A stretch of DNA of 6,776 nt, from positions 4,344-11,119 of the forward strand of contig PCDA01000019.1 of the NCBI GenBank assembly GCA_002591605.1, in the 5' to 3' direction. The stretch is from Fidelibacterota bacterium (GTDB taxonomy: Bacteria > Marinisomatota > Marinisomatia > SCGC-AAA003-L08 > TMED161). Positions 1 to 5,992 of the stretch are shown here, in pieces (the first letter of the stretch is position 1; the number at the start of each line of letters is the position of its first letter). Made by a program: the position numbers and the translations under genes. Below the pieces are notes generated by a model. The model saw only the letters and a program-made list of their open reading frames with translations, had not been told where the DNA came from and did no database searches.

Positions 1-1070
1 AAATATGGTAACCAGTTGTATAATATTTCATATATGAAAGTAAACTTCCCAAATGAAATGAGTAAACTAATAATCAAAATAGTTAAGAAAAAATAACTTA
101 GCTGTCTAGATGTTTTATGAAATGCGAAAAAAGCCATAAGCACAATTACTATCCCCGAATAATTAGGAAAATTTGTCATTGGCATAAATCCAAAATAGGT
201 TAATTCACCAAACCCAAAAGATGAAGGAAGTAGCATGGTGAGAGATTCATAAGGATGCATTGACCAAGATGTTGCATATTCAAAAGATGCCCCTCCTGAA
301 GATGAAGATCTTTTTGAAAATGGAGCATAATTTAGTAATGGTATATATATCCAAAGTGACATACAAAAGCCTATGATTGATGCAAAAGCCCATTTTATTA
401 TAAACTTTATATCATATTTTGATTTTGAATAATAACTAACATATAAATCATAAATAATATAAATACCCATAAGAATCCAGGTATAGTAGGCAATCTGGAC
501 ATGTGCTCTTTGAAGTTGCAAACCAATCAAAAAGGCTAAAATTGATATATACCGTAATCCAGGCTCATTCTTTAATTTAAACATGGCCCAAACTACCCAA
601 GGTATGTATGCTGATGTCATTACCTGACTACCATGACCATGGACTATCATTGTAATCATCCAAGGCATTATAGTATAGGCAAGAGATCCAAATAGTGAAG
701 AAAAGAAATTAAGCTTCAGGTGATTAAGTAAAACATACATACCAAAACCAGCAAATAGAAAATGTATTAAAAAATTCCAAAACCAGGGTATTGAAAATAT
801 TTTTATTAGCTTGATTATATGATGTGGATAATAATATTCTGAAATATTTTGCATTGAATGGGTAGATGGGAGTCCACCAAAAATCCACGGCATCCATTTA
901 GGGTATTCACCAAAATCAACAGTAGATTTTTCAATACCATGCTTTATAGACTTAGCTGATATAGAATCCTGTGTCAAGAAAATAGAATCAGAATATAAAA
1001 CATCATAAAACAATATACTCGTGGCAAATAATAATATGCTAAATACAAATAAATAGGATTTTATATTCAA
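1..1070 (-). CDS. YfhO-family polytopic membrane protein (probable GT-C glycosyltransferase), 3' part missing
   Basis: The frame is open without a stop from 1070 to the window edge, giving 356 residues of an N-terminal part; the family usually runs to 700-900 residues, so the rest lies outside. I see a first hydrophobic helix at about residues 5-22, a short extracytoplasmic-type loop with acidic residues (YSDS, LTQDS), the motif PKWMPWIFGGLPS at 57-69, then about eight hydrophobic segments between 97 and 340. The motif AHVQIAYY near 189-196 and SGGASFEYATSWSMHP near 258-272, followed by LLPSSFGFGE, are the hallmarks I associate with YfhO-like proteins. In Bacillus and Listeria YfhO is a GT-C enzyme that moves a sugar from undecaprenyl phosphate to a surface polymer. 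The chosen start is TTG at 1068-1070, one base after the TAG of the upstream sulfotransferase, with GGGG 7 nt ahead; the next in-frame ATG (residue 60) would lose the first helix and loop. Family call firm, exact reaction inferred. Confidence 0.8.
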   Translation of the reverse strand, partial: MNIKSYLFVFSILLFATSILFYDVLYSDSIFLTQDSISAKSIKHGIEKSTVDFGEYPKWMPWIFGGLPSTHSMQNISEYYYPHHIIKLIKIFSIPWFWNFLIHFLFAGFGMYVLLNHLKLNFFSSLFGSLAYTIMPWMITMIVHGHGSQVMTSAYIPWVVWAMFKLKNEPGLRYISILAFLIGLQLQRAHVQIAYYTWILMGIYIIYDLYVSYYSKSKYDIKFIIKWAFASIIGFCMSLWIYIPLLNYAPFSKRSSSSGGASFEYATSWSMHPYESLTMLLPSSFGFGELTYFGFMPMTNFPNYSGIVIVLMAFFAFHKTSRQLSYFFLTILIISLLISFGKFTFIYEILYNWLPY

Positions 1071-1071
1071 T

Positions 1072-1920
1072 CTAATACCCCATTTTATTAATTAAATCTT
1101 TAGCATGATTCTCTAAATCTAAATATTCTAGATTGGCTTTATATGAAAAACGTTTGGTGGAATCAATGGTAGAAATAATTTCGCTTAACTGCTCTGAATT
1201 ATAAGGAATACTACAAAAGTCTAATAAAGATCCTATCTCAAACTCAGGATTAGATAAAATATCTTCAAACTTTATTAATAAACTATTTGAGGAAGGATTT
1301 CTAGTAATTTCATCAAAATATATTTCTATTAATTTAAAACAATCATTATATGAATTTAAGATCATGCTTGAATTATAATTTGAATGACTAATTGATAATA
1401 ATGCTTTAATAACGTTGGAGTTTTTCTTTTTTCTTAATATATCTGATTTAATTTCTTTTTTTTGCCTTTTCATTAAACTTACCGCTATATCAACTGGATG
1501 TCTTATGATCTGAACCATTTTAATATCTCGAAATAATTCTCTCCAAATATTTTGAGTAAATACATTTCTTGGATCTTTCCAACCCCATGGTTTTTCAATA
1601 TCACTAAAAGATTTATTTTTTATCACATTACTCCATCCAAAATACAATGAGTTAGCTCTGCTATCAATTAATTTCTGAAGTTGATATACAATATCATCTT
1701 TAATCTTATCATTTATACTATTAAAACTCTGAGGATTATCCCATGAAGAACCCATTAAAGACATCATCCAGATATTAATTCTCTGAAAAAATAAAGATTC
1801 ATTATTCTCATCAAGTTTATGGCCAATTTCCAAACTAAAATCTTTTAAAATTTTAGTTACCATCGATGTTCCAGAACGATGCATTCCTGATAATAGAATT
1901 GGCTGGAATCCTCTAGACAT
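1072..1920 (-). CDS. Sulfotransferase family protein (PAPS-dependent, GMHRSGTS type)
   Basis: A predicted cytosolic enzyme of 282 residues that would transfer sulfate from PAPS to a hydroxyl or amine, probably on a glycan. The 5'-phosphosulfate loop is LLSGMHRSGTS at residues 9-19, and the 3'-phosphate site is IIRHPVDIAVS at 138-148 with Arg140 and Ser148 eight positions apart, as in the family. A PWGWKDPRN motif at 111-119 is typical of bacterial Sulfotransfer_3-like members. Two ATGs compete, at 1926 and 1920. The GGAG at 1929-1932 stands 8 nt before the second and only 2 nt before the first, so I chose 1920; this gives an 8-nt overlap with the end of the preceding sulfotransferase gene and implies translational coupling. 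Substrate cannot be read from sequence; the surrounding glycosyltransferases suggest a saccharide. It is clearly different in sequence from its neighbour, so it is not a recent tandem duplicate. Confidence 0.85.
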   Translation of the reverse strand: MSRGFQPILLSGMHRSGTSMVTKILKDFSLEIGHKLDENNESLFFQRINIWMMSLMGSSWDNPQSFNSINDKIKDDIVYQLQKLIDSRANSLYFGWSNVIKNKSFSDIEKPWGWKDPRNVFTQNIWRELFRDIKMVQIIRHPVDIAVSLMKRQKKEIKSDILRKKKNSNVIKALLSISHSNYNSSMILNSYNDCFKLIEIYFDEITRNPSSNSLLIKFEDILSNPEFEIGSLLDFCSIPYNSEQLSEIISTIDSTKRFSYKANLEYLDLENHAKDLINKMGY

Positions 1921-2821
1921 CTTCATATCTCCAAGATCTTAAATCTAAACCTGTTGATTTTTCTAATAGCTCTGATTGTTCATTACTCCATTTCAAATAT
2001 TTCTTAGGAATTTCATTCATAGCTTTTTCATATTCAGATGTATAGATATTAGGATCGAAATCTTTAGAGTTAAAATTATCTATAAATTTCTTAATTTTCA
2101 ACTTAAGCTTATCCGATGGAATAATGGAACCAGCTATTTTCTTTGTAATTGATTCTCTATATATTATATCTCTAATGAAATCTGATTTAACCATACGCCT
2201 TTTATTGTGATTGGGTATTTGTTCTAAATTGAAATTATTATTAATGCCGATAAATTCACATATAGAATTTATCATCTTGCTGTTATATGATGGAAATAAA
2301 TTGTCAAAATTAATAAATAAAAAATTAGACTTATTGAACTCATTTAGGTATAAACTTAACTGTTTCTGATAATCCCCTCTACTTATATAGCTATGATTAA
2401 TGAATGAGAATAGATCCACATCACTAGCTAATCTTTCATTTTCTTTCTCAATTGAATCAACGAATGAGAGTCTTTCATAACCTCTAAAGCATGACATTAA
2501 ATAGTGAGAAAAGGCCCTATCTAAAGGTTTTCTAAAAATTACTATAAACTTAGAATTATCTAGATTTTTTTTTATTCTATAAGAAGCTTGTTTATAAAAT
2601 AAATAGGATGGATCAACCTCACAAAAAATATTTTTAGATGAATCGAATTGTTTGAGATACCAATCTAAACCTTTACGATAAACTTTATCATCACTGAAAA
2701 AATGAGTTTCTTTGATAGATGGCAAACTAATATCAGAATGCGTCCTTAAAAGCTCATGTATTGTAGTTGTGCCAGCCTTCTGAGCTCCAATTACAAAAGT
2801 AAAATTATAATCTTTTTGCAT
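1913..2821 (-). CDS. Sulfotransferase, heparan-sulfotransferase-like (KExHFF type)
   Basis: A complete 302-residue soluble sulfotransferase with no signal peptide. The PAPS 5'-phosphosulfate loop is VIGAQKAGTTTIHELL at residues 10-25. It is followed by KETHFF at 37-42; in the NDST and 3-OST enzymes the Glu of the equivalent KExHFF motif acts as catalytic base, so Glu38 is the likely counterpart. The 3'-phosphate site is VIFRKPLDRAFSHY at 94-107, with Arg97 and Ser105 at the canonical spacing. Full length and intact motifs suggest an active enzyme. The ATG at 2819-2821 lies 5 nt after the stop of the upstream GT2 gene and has no clear Shine-Dalgarno sequence, so initiation is probably coupled to that gene. 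The resemblance is to enzymes that sulfate sugar residues, and it sits among glycosyltransferases, so a sulfated polysaccharide or glycolipid product is likely but not shown. Confidence 0.88.
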   Translation of the reverse strand: MQKDYNFTFVIGAQKAGTTTIHELLRTHSDISLPSIKETHFFSDDKVYRKGLDWYLKQFDSSKNIFCEVDPSYLFYKQASYRIKKNLDNSKFIVIFRKPLDRAFSHYLMSCFRGYERLSFVDSIEKENERLASDVDLFSFINHSYISRGDYQKQLSLYLNEFNKSNFLFINFDNLFPSYNSKMINSICEFIGINNNFNLEQIPNHNKRRMVKSDFIRDIIYRESITKKIAGSIIPSDKLKLKIKKFIDNFNSKDFDPNIYTSEYEKAMNEIPKKYLKWSNEQSELLEKSTGLDLRSWRYEDV

Positions 2822-2826
2822 ATATT

Positions 2827-3645
2827 TTATAGTTTGATTCTCATTAATGATCTAATACAGTATTTCACTAAAAGCATTGTAGCCCAAGGCTTACTATAAT
2901 ATTTTTTATATAATAAAAATGCTGATTTGATTTTCATTAATATTTTTTTTCTAGAATAGTATCCACCTAATGAACTAGAAACCTTATGACTAATTATAAC
3001 TGAGGGTAGGTAAACACATTTTATTTTATTTAGTTTTGCTCTTAAACAAAAATCTACATCTTCATTGTACATAAAAAATGTTTCATCAAATCCACCTAAA
3101 TCATCATAAATACTTTTTTTGACAATCATACAGCACCCTGTAACATAATCAGTATTTGACTCAATACTAAAACCACTAGATGGTTTTCTAATACCTTCAT
3201 GTTCAATGATCCCTCTATCAAGTTTTACTTTCCCACCTGCATACCATATCAAATCCTTAGCATCATCAAATGTAATTTTAGGTCCATAAATACTTTCATT
3301 TTTTTTAGATTTAATTGACTCTGTCAAATTTATAAAAAAGTTTTTATCTACTACAGTATCATTATTTAGTAAGATTAGATACTCATCATTATCTATTTTT
3401 GCCTTACTTATACCAAGATTGTATCCTTTTGCAAAGCCATAATTATTGTTAAGTTTAATTATATTTACTTTTGGATCTAATTCTGTTGATTTAAAATCAT
3501 CTGAACCATTATCAATTACAGTTACTTTAAATGGCTCATATTGATTATTCAAAATTGATTGGACACAATCAAGAAGGACTTCTTGACCATTCCAGTTAAG
3601 TATACATACATGAAATTTTATATTACATTTAGTAGTATTAATCAC
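2827..3645 (-). CDS. GT2 glycosyltransferase, WbbL/rhamnosyltransferase-like
   Basis: A 272-residue GT-A fold transferase expected to add a sugar from a nucleotide donor to a growing glycan at the cytosolic face. Motifs run in family order: CILNWNG at residues 14-20, VIDNGSDD at 43-50, NNNYGFAKGYNLG at 66-78, the metal-binding LNNDT at 93-97, TGCCMIV at 169-175, and LGGFDETFFMYNEDVDFCLR at 183-202, whose ED pair supplies the catalytic region. This order is typical of the WbbL-like branch used for O-antigen and exopolysaccharide. The C-terminal 50 residues are basic, with weakly hydrophobic patches that could lie on the membrane. The start is GTG at 3643-3645, overlapping the TGA of the upstream gene as GTGA; a stop lies in frame three codons upstream, so no earlier start is possible. 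No Shine-Dalgarno sequence is visible, so translation is likely by coupling. Sugar specificity is unknown. Confidence 0.88.
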   Translation of the reverse strand: MINTTKCNIKFHVCILNWNGQEVLLDCVQSILNNQYEPFKVTVIDNGSDDFKSTELDPKVNIIKLNNNYGFAKGYNLGISKAKIDNDEYLILLNNDTVVDKNFFINLTESIKSKKNESIYGPKITFDDAKDLIWYAGGKVKLDRGIIEHEGIRKPSSGFSIESNTDYVTGCCMIVKKSIYDDLGGFDETFFMYNEDVDFCLRAKLNKIKCVYLPSVIISHKVSSSLGGYYSRKKILMKIKSAFLLYKKYYSKPWATMLLVKYCIRSLMRIKL

Positions 3646-4763
3646 AGGCTTTTATATAAAAGTTGAATTTTTGCAGAAAACTCATCCCATGAAAAGTATC
3701 CTCTAAACTTTTCTATATCTAATGAATAATCTCTTTTAATTGTAAAAAATTTTTCAATTTTTTCTGAGAGCATTTTTGAATTATTTTTTTCAAAAAGATA
3801 ACCAGTTTTTCCATCTAATATCATTTCCTTAATTCCTTTAATATCTGAGGCAACTACTGGTTTTTGATAAGAGTAAGCCAAAGGGATTATTCCACTTTGC
3901 GATGCACTAAGATATGGCAAGACTACAAGGTCTGAAGCTGAAAAATAAGTTGCAACTTCATCATCAGGAATAAATTCATTAATCCATTTTATTTCATTAC
4001 TAATAGAGTAATGATTTATCATTTTATTATAAAATTTTGTATCTGCATATGACTCACCACAAATCAAAATTTGATAGTCTTTAAGTTTATTCACTAAATA
4101 TTTATTAGATTTTATTAACACTTCAAGGCCTTTATATTTTCGAACCAATCCAAAAAATAAAATTATTTTTTTACCTGACAATCCTAGTTTACTCTTTGAC
4201 CTTGTTTTATCCTTAATTGATATATCATTTAAAATTGGATGAAAAACTTTAACGTAATTAGCATCAGGTCTTAAATCTAATAATTCTTGTTTAACCTGAT
4301 CTGACATGACAACAAATCCATCAATCTGCTTAAATATTTTGTTAATGAGAAGTTTATCAAAGAAATGCTTTTCGTGTGGTATTATATTATCACAAACGCA
4401 TATTACTTTGATTGATTTAAAATGCTTTTTTATCTTTTTTAATATATATGAATAACTGATTGCAAAAAATGGATTCCAAAATCTTATAATGATTAAATCA
4501 GGGGCATAGCTTTTTATAAATTTAACCACTGACAACCAGCTGATTGGATTGATAGAGTCTAATAATCTATGATTATATTTTTCATCCCAAACGCATGGAT
4601 CATGATATTGACTTTTACCTGGAAATAACATTTCAGGATATTGGCGCTTAAAATTAATTATATTAACAGAATGATGTTTTTTTAATGTACTATATAAAAG
4701 GTATGTCTGATCAGAAATTCCACCTCTATATGGAGGCGCAACACTTAATAAAGAAATTTTCAC
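3642..4763 (-). CDS. GT4-family glycosyltransferase (GT-B fold)
   Basis: A 373-residue retaining glycosyltransferase with two Rossmann-like halves. The N-terminal acceptor half opens with MKISLLSVAPPYRGGISDQT, the glycine-rich loop of GT4 enzymes. The donor half begins near residue 200 with ILFFGLVRKYKGLEVLI, followed by DYQILICGE at 229-237, SASDLVVLPY at 275-284, SQSGIIPLAYSYQKPVVASD at 288-307 and KEMILDGKTGYLF at 312-324. The usual EX7E pair of the donor site is replaced by Gln289 and Tyr297; a QSG variant occurs, as I recall, in other GT4 proteins, so this need not mean loss of function. The start is GTG at 4761-4763, 3 nt downstream of the preceding gene's stop, with only an AGAGA stretch as a possible weak ribosome site. 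It overlaps the next gene by 4 nt. Expected role: one step in assembling the same glycan as its neighbours. Confidence 0.87.
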   Translation of the reverse strand: MKISLLSVAPPYRGGISDQTYLLYSTLKKHHSVNIINFKRQYPEMLFPGKSQYHDPCVWDEKYNHRLLDSINPISWLSVVKFIKSYAPDLIIIRFWNPFFAISYSYILKKIKKHFKSIKVICVCDNIIPHEKHFFDKLLINKIFKQIDGFVVMSDQVKQELLDLRPDANYVKVFHPILNDISIKDKTRSKSKLGLSGKKIILFFGLVRKYKGLEVLIKSNKYLVNKLKDYQILICGESYADTKFYNKMINHYSISNEIKWINEFIPDDEVATYFSASDLVVLPYLSASQSGIIPLAYSYQKPVVASDIKGIKEMILDGKTGYLFEKNNSKMLSEKIEKFFTIKRDYSLDIEKFRGYFSWDEFSAKIQLLYKSL

Positions 4764-4766
4764 AAT

Positions 4767-5717
4767 TTAATTCTCTGAACCTATTATATCTTCATCAACT
4801 TCTTCATTTTTAGATAAATAACTAACGATTAATTCAGCAATAAATCCAATAGAAAAAATTTGTATACCAATTATAATTAATAATATACCAAGGAATAATA
4901 ATGGTCTATCTATTGAGTATGGAACATTAAGTAAATATCTATTTAATATCCATTCGTAACTCAAAATAATATTAATAATTAAACCTGATATAAATAAAAG
5001 TATTCCTACAAAACCAAAAACATGAAGTGGTCTTTTAGAGTATTTGCTAATAAACAGTACACTCAAAAAATCAAAAAAACCTTTAAACATTCTAGATCCT
5101 CCATATTTTGAGTCCCCAAATTCTCGAGAACGATGATTGACAGGTATTTCTGTAACGCTAAATCCATTTGATGAGGCTAAATATGGTATAAATCTATGTA
5201 ATCCGCCATAAATATTTAAAGATTTAATAACTTTTTTATTATAAGCCTTCAATCCGCAATTAAAATCGTGAATTTTAATTCCAGAGAACCAGCTTACAAT
5301 AAAATTGAAAAATTTTGAGGGAAGAGTCTTTCCTATTGGATCATTTCTTTTTTTCTTCCAACCCGATACGACATCCCAACCCTCATCTATTTTAGAAATT
5401 AGATTTTTTATTTCAGCTGGATCATCTTGTAAATCTGCATCCATTGTAACCACCACGTCACCTCTTGAATATTTAAAACCTCTGTTAAGCGCTTGAGATT
5501 TTCCTTGATTTCTTTTTAAAGTAATTAGACAAATATTCTGATTTTCTGAAATAATATTTTTTATTTTTTGATTTGAACTATCTGAACTACCATCATCGAT
5601 AAAAATAATTTCATAAGAAATGTTTCCGATATTTTTTTTTATCTCTTCATGAAGAGGAATTAAAGATTCCTCTTCATTAAAAAAGGGTATAACGATGCTT
5701 AAATATGGATTATTAAT
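4767..5717 (-). CDS. Polyprenyl-phosphate sugar synthase, GT2 (DPM1/ArnC/CsbB-like), probable non-ATG start
   Basis: Transfers a sugar from a nucleotide donor to undecaprenyl phosphate on the inner membrane face, by family. With an ATT start at 5715-5717 the protein has 316 residues, the usual size. Motifs: LSIVIPFFNEEESL at 6-19, FIDDGSSD at 39-46, LKRNQGKSQALNRGF at 67-81, TMDADLQDDP at 91-100 (metal-binding DAD), HDFNCGLKAYN near 150-160, GGLHRFIPYLA near 171-181, and GDSKYGGSRM near 201-210. Two membrane helices follow at about 231-253 and 272-294, as in ArnC, GtrB and CsbB. A gene caller would take GTG at 5454-5456, but that deletes the whole nucleotide-binding motif set before TMDAD, so it is surely wrong. 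Upstream of the SIVIP motif there is no ATG, GTG or TTG before the in-frame TAA at 5727-5729 that ends the previous gene, and no Shine-Dalgarno sequence. Product family is certain; start is not. Confidence 0.85.
   Translation of the reverse strand: MNNPYLSIVIPFFNEEESLIPLHEEIKKNIGNISYEIIFIDDGSSDSSNQKIKNIISENQNICLITLKRNQGKSQALNRGFKYSRGDVVVTMDADLQDDPAEIKNLISKIDEGWDVVSGWKKKRNDPIGKTLPSKFFNFIVSWFSGIKIHDFNCGLKAYNKKVIKSLNIYGGLHRFIPYLASSNGFSVTEIPVNHRSREFGDSKYGGSRMFKGFFDFLSVLFISKYSKRPLHVFGFVGILLFISGLIINIILSYEWILNRYLLNVPYSIDRPLLFLGILLIIIGIQIFSIGFIAELIVSYLSKNEEVDEDIIGSEN
5649..5677. repeat. Perfect 12-bp inverted repeat, 5-nt loop
   Basis: Arms at 5649-5660 (ATGAAGAGGAAT on the plus strand) and 5666-5677 (its exact reverse complement) enclose the loop TAAAG. 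The stem extends no further: 5648 and 5678 do not pair. It lies inside the polyprenyl-phosphate sugar synthase gene, over the codons for NEEESLIPLH, about 40 nt after the proposed ATT start. The mRNA would read ATGAAGAGGAAT, CTTTA, ATTCCTCTTCAT and then continue GAAGAGAT followed by A residues, so there is no U-run and it is not an intrinsic terminator. In such AT-rich DNA many short palindromes arise by chance, but a 12-bp stem with four G-C pairs is longer than expected. A role in translation or mRNA stability is possible but unproven. Confidence 0.85.
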
Positions 5718-5726
5718 AAGGAAGGA

Positions 5727-5915
5727 TTATTTATTTAAAAATTCTTTAACGGCAGCATCAAGATTTTTATCACCTCTAACTGCTAACATTACTTCATTGA
5801 AATTCAAAGCATTAGTAACTTCAGACCTAATTGTACGAATAACTTTTATATGTTTATACGAATCAGCTTCTGAGCCTTTATTTACCTTATCTCCAAATGT
5901 TTGCTTTTTTGCCAT
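5727..5915 (-). CDS. Small lysine-rich protein of unknown function, 62 aa
   Basis: I do not recognise this protein with confidence. It has 62 residues, begins MAKKQTFGDKVNKG, is rich in Lys and Asn, has no membrane segment, no cysteines and no signal peptide, and ends VKEFLNK. The pattern of a basic start, a central KVIRTIRS stretch, a FNEVML segment and a C-terminal VKEFL helix vaguely recalls short ribosome-associated proteins such as DUF4295 of Bacteroidetes; that is a memory-based resemblance only. It is probably real: GGAG at 5925-5928 stands 9 nt before the ATG at 5913-5915, a better site than any in the downstream operon. It follows the anti-sigma gene after 77 nt, and its TAA is in the same frame as, and 9 nt before, the proposed ATT start of the sugar synthase. 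Its frame therefore runs uninterrupted into that gene except for this one stop. Confidence 0.7.
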   Translation of the reverse strand: MAKKQTFGDKVNKGSEADSYKHIKVIRTIRSEVTNALNFNEVMLAVRGDKNLDAAVKEFLNK

Positions 5916-5992
5916 CTCTTTTTACTCCAGATTTTTAAGGGAAGTAAGTTAACAAATTTTTAATAAAAAATAAAAATTAAATGAAAAAAATA
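5916..5992. other. AT-rich gap between anti-sigma and small gene, with ribosome binding site and AT hairpin
   Basis: This 77-nt gap is the longest non-coding stretch in the window. It contains the ribosome binding site of the 62-residue gene (GGAG, 5925-5928) and, at 5955-5962 and 5971-5978, an inverted repeat AATTTTTA / TAAAAATT with an 8-nt loop. The stem has no G-C pair, so it would be a poor terminator. I found neither a convincing TTGACA/TATAAT pair nor a Bacteroidetes-type TAnnTTTG box at good spacing. Whether transcription continues from the sigma/anti-sigma genes or restarts here cannot be decided from sequence. Confidence 0.5.

Noticed and set aside
1072..2821. Tandem duplication origin of the two sulfotransferases
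   Set aside because: Outside the two PAPS-binding motifs the proteins share no visible similarity, and their motif variants belong to different branches.
4767..5456. Sugar synthase starting at GTG 5454-5456 (229 residues)
   Set aside because: This start cuts the GT-A domain immediately before TMDADLQDDP and discards the SIVIP, DDGSSD and KRNQGKSQALN motifs, all of which are intact in the same frame upstream.
5305..5496. Plus-strand open frame of 63 codons
   Set aside because: It is the antisense shadow of the sugar synthase gene over the DADLQDDP region; no ribosome site and no recognisable protein.
5649..5677. Intrinsic terminator
   Set aside because: The stem is strong, but neither strand has a T-run after it: the minus strand continues with A residues and the plus strand with TAAAAAAGGG. 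It also lies inside an intact gene.
5676..5696. Programmed -1 frameshift at the T TTT TTA heptamer followed by the hairpin
   Set aside because: The heptamer is in a frame that could slip into the sugar synthase frame, but that frame has a TAA a few codons upstream (overlapping TTTAAGC) and no start codon between, so no ribosome would be in it.
5695..5952. Plus-strand open frame of 85 codons
   Set aside because: It lies antisense to the 62-residue gene, which has the better ribosome site and a plausible composition; the plus-strand protein looks like no family.
5955..5978. Rho-independent terminator after the anti-sigma gene
   Set aside because: The 8-bp stem is A-T only and the loop is A-rich; in this base composition such repeats are common by chance.
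5916..5992. Sigma-70 or Bacteroidetes-type promoter for the 62-residue gene
   Set aside because: Partial matches (TTGTTA, AAAATTTG) lack a partner box at the proper distance, so no promoter call is justified.
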